NCBI GenBank assembly: GCA_046154525.1
Contig: JBJXDS010000359.1
Span: 1-6,513, forward strand
Direction of reading: 5' to 3'
DNA length: 6,513 nucleotides
From: JABWCE01 sp046154525
Lineage (GTDB): Bacteria > Bacteroidota > Bacteroidia > NS11-12g > UBA9320
Shown here one piece after another: positions 6,208 to 6,513 of this stretch. Under the pieces are notes generated by a model that was given only the letters and a program-made list of their open reading frames with translations, did not search any database and had not been told where the DNA came from. The first letter of the stretch is position 1. Each line of letters opens with the position of its first letter. Both the position numbers and the translations under genes were made by a program.

Positions 6208-6498
6208 GTGCTTGAACCCTGTTATAAAAAAGATTGTATAGAAGCCGGATTGGACGAAGCCGGAAGGGGTTGCCTGGCAGGGCCTGTTTTTGCAGCAGCC
6301 GTTATTTTACCAAAGGATTATAGGCACGATCTTTTAAAAGATTCTAAAATGTTAAACCAGGCTCAAAGGGAATTTTTAAAAATAGAAATAGAAAAAAATG
6401 CTATTTGGTTTTCAGTAAAATCGGTAGACGAACAAACCATTGATAGCATCAATATTTTAAAAGCATCCCTTAAAGCCATGCATTTGGCGGTGAAATGA
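6208..6498 (+). CDS. rnhB: Ribonuclease HII, N-terminal half, interrupted by an in-frame TGA
   Basis: RNase HII removes the RNA strand of RNA/DNA hybrids and single ribonucleotides misincorporated in DNA. The visible 96 residues show AGLDEAGRGCLAGPVFAAAV (13-32) with catalytic D16 and E17 and the GRG motif 19-21, then LKDSKMLN (43-50), and INILKASLKAMHLAV (81-95), the helix that precedes the third catalytic Asp. The frame then meets TGA at 6496-6498, but the next codons read LYLKP in the same frame, which fits the usual AMxxAVxxLxxxP passage leading to the LLIDGN motif. Family members are about 200 residues, so a product ending here would lack half the fold and the later active-site Asp residues. 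The cause may be a point mutation (for example from GGA, CGA or AGA), a sequencing error, or true decay. The start is GTG 6208; no ATG is available upstream. The gene is divergent from the methyltransferase and cut by the window end. Confidence 0.85.
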   Translation: MLEPCYKKDCIEAGLDEAGRGCLAGPVFAAAVILPKDYRHDLLKDSKMLNQAQREFLKIEIEKNAIWFSVKSVDEQTIDSINILKASLKAMHLAVK

Positions 6499-6513
6499 CT
6501 TTATTTAAAACCA

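Noticed and set aside
6496..6498. Recoding of TGA as Trp/Gly or selenocysteine
   Set aside because: No other in-frame TGA occurs in five complete genes, Trp is encoded by TGG throughout, and RNase HII has no selenocysteine position here. A point mutation or error is simpler.

Overview
This AT-rich window looks like a chromosomal housekeeping region from a member of the Bacteroidota. The evidence is TonB-C proteins of the Bacteroidetes type, secreted proteins whose signal peptides end in ...AQ, no Shine-Dalgarno sequences ahead of the genes, several TAnnTTTG-like promoter elements, and an FtsE-type ATPase encoded without an adjacent ftsX. Four of the eight coding regions appear to start at non-ATG codons: TTG twice and GTG twice.

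Layout. Positions 1-1105 (minus strand) hold two tandem paralogous secreted proteins. The one at 230-1105 is complete and combines a MORN-like middle with a C-terminal TonB domain. The one at 1-186 is cut by the window edge. An 83-bp divergent spacer then leads into a plus-strand run of shikimate/chorismate genes: aroB (1189-2220), aroA (2223-3431) two bases later, a 94-bp inverted-repeat element (3434-3527), and aroC (3553-4626). An ftsE-like gene (4673-5359) follows on the same strand. It converges on a minus-strand SAM-dependent methyltransferase (5414-6145), and a near-perfect 33-bp palindrome lies between them, probably a terminator. A short divergent promoter region separates the methyltransferase from the 5' half of rnhB (6208 onward). 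rnhB carries an in-frame TGA at 6496-6498, and the family-like sequence continues in the same frame up to the window edge.

How the genes work together. AroB makes 3-dehydroquinate, the first cyclic intermediate. AroA and AroC carry out the last two steps, shikimate-3-phosphate to EPSP to chorismate. The other steps (aroF/G, aroQ/D, aroE, aroK) are not in the window. FtsE, the methyltransferase and RNase HII have no evident functional link to the shikimate genes and look like ordinary neighbours.

I found no clear undescribed multi-gene system. The points most worth a second look are the in-frame stop in rnhB, the two intergenic palindromic elements (which look like members of dispersed repeat families), and the paralogous TonB-C/MORN proteins with conserved TTG starts.
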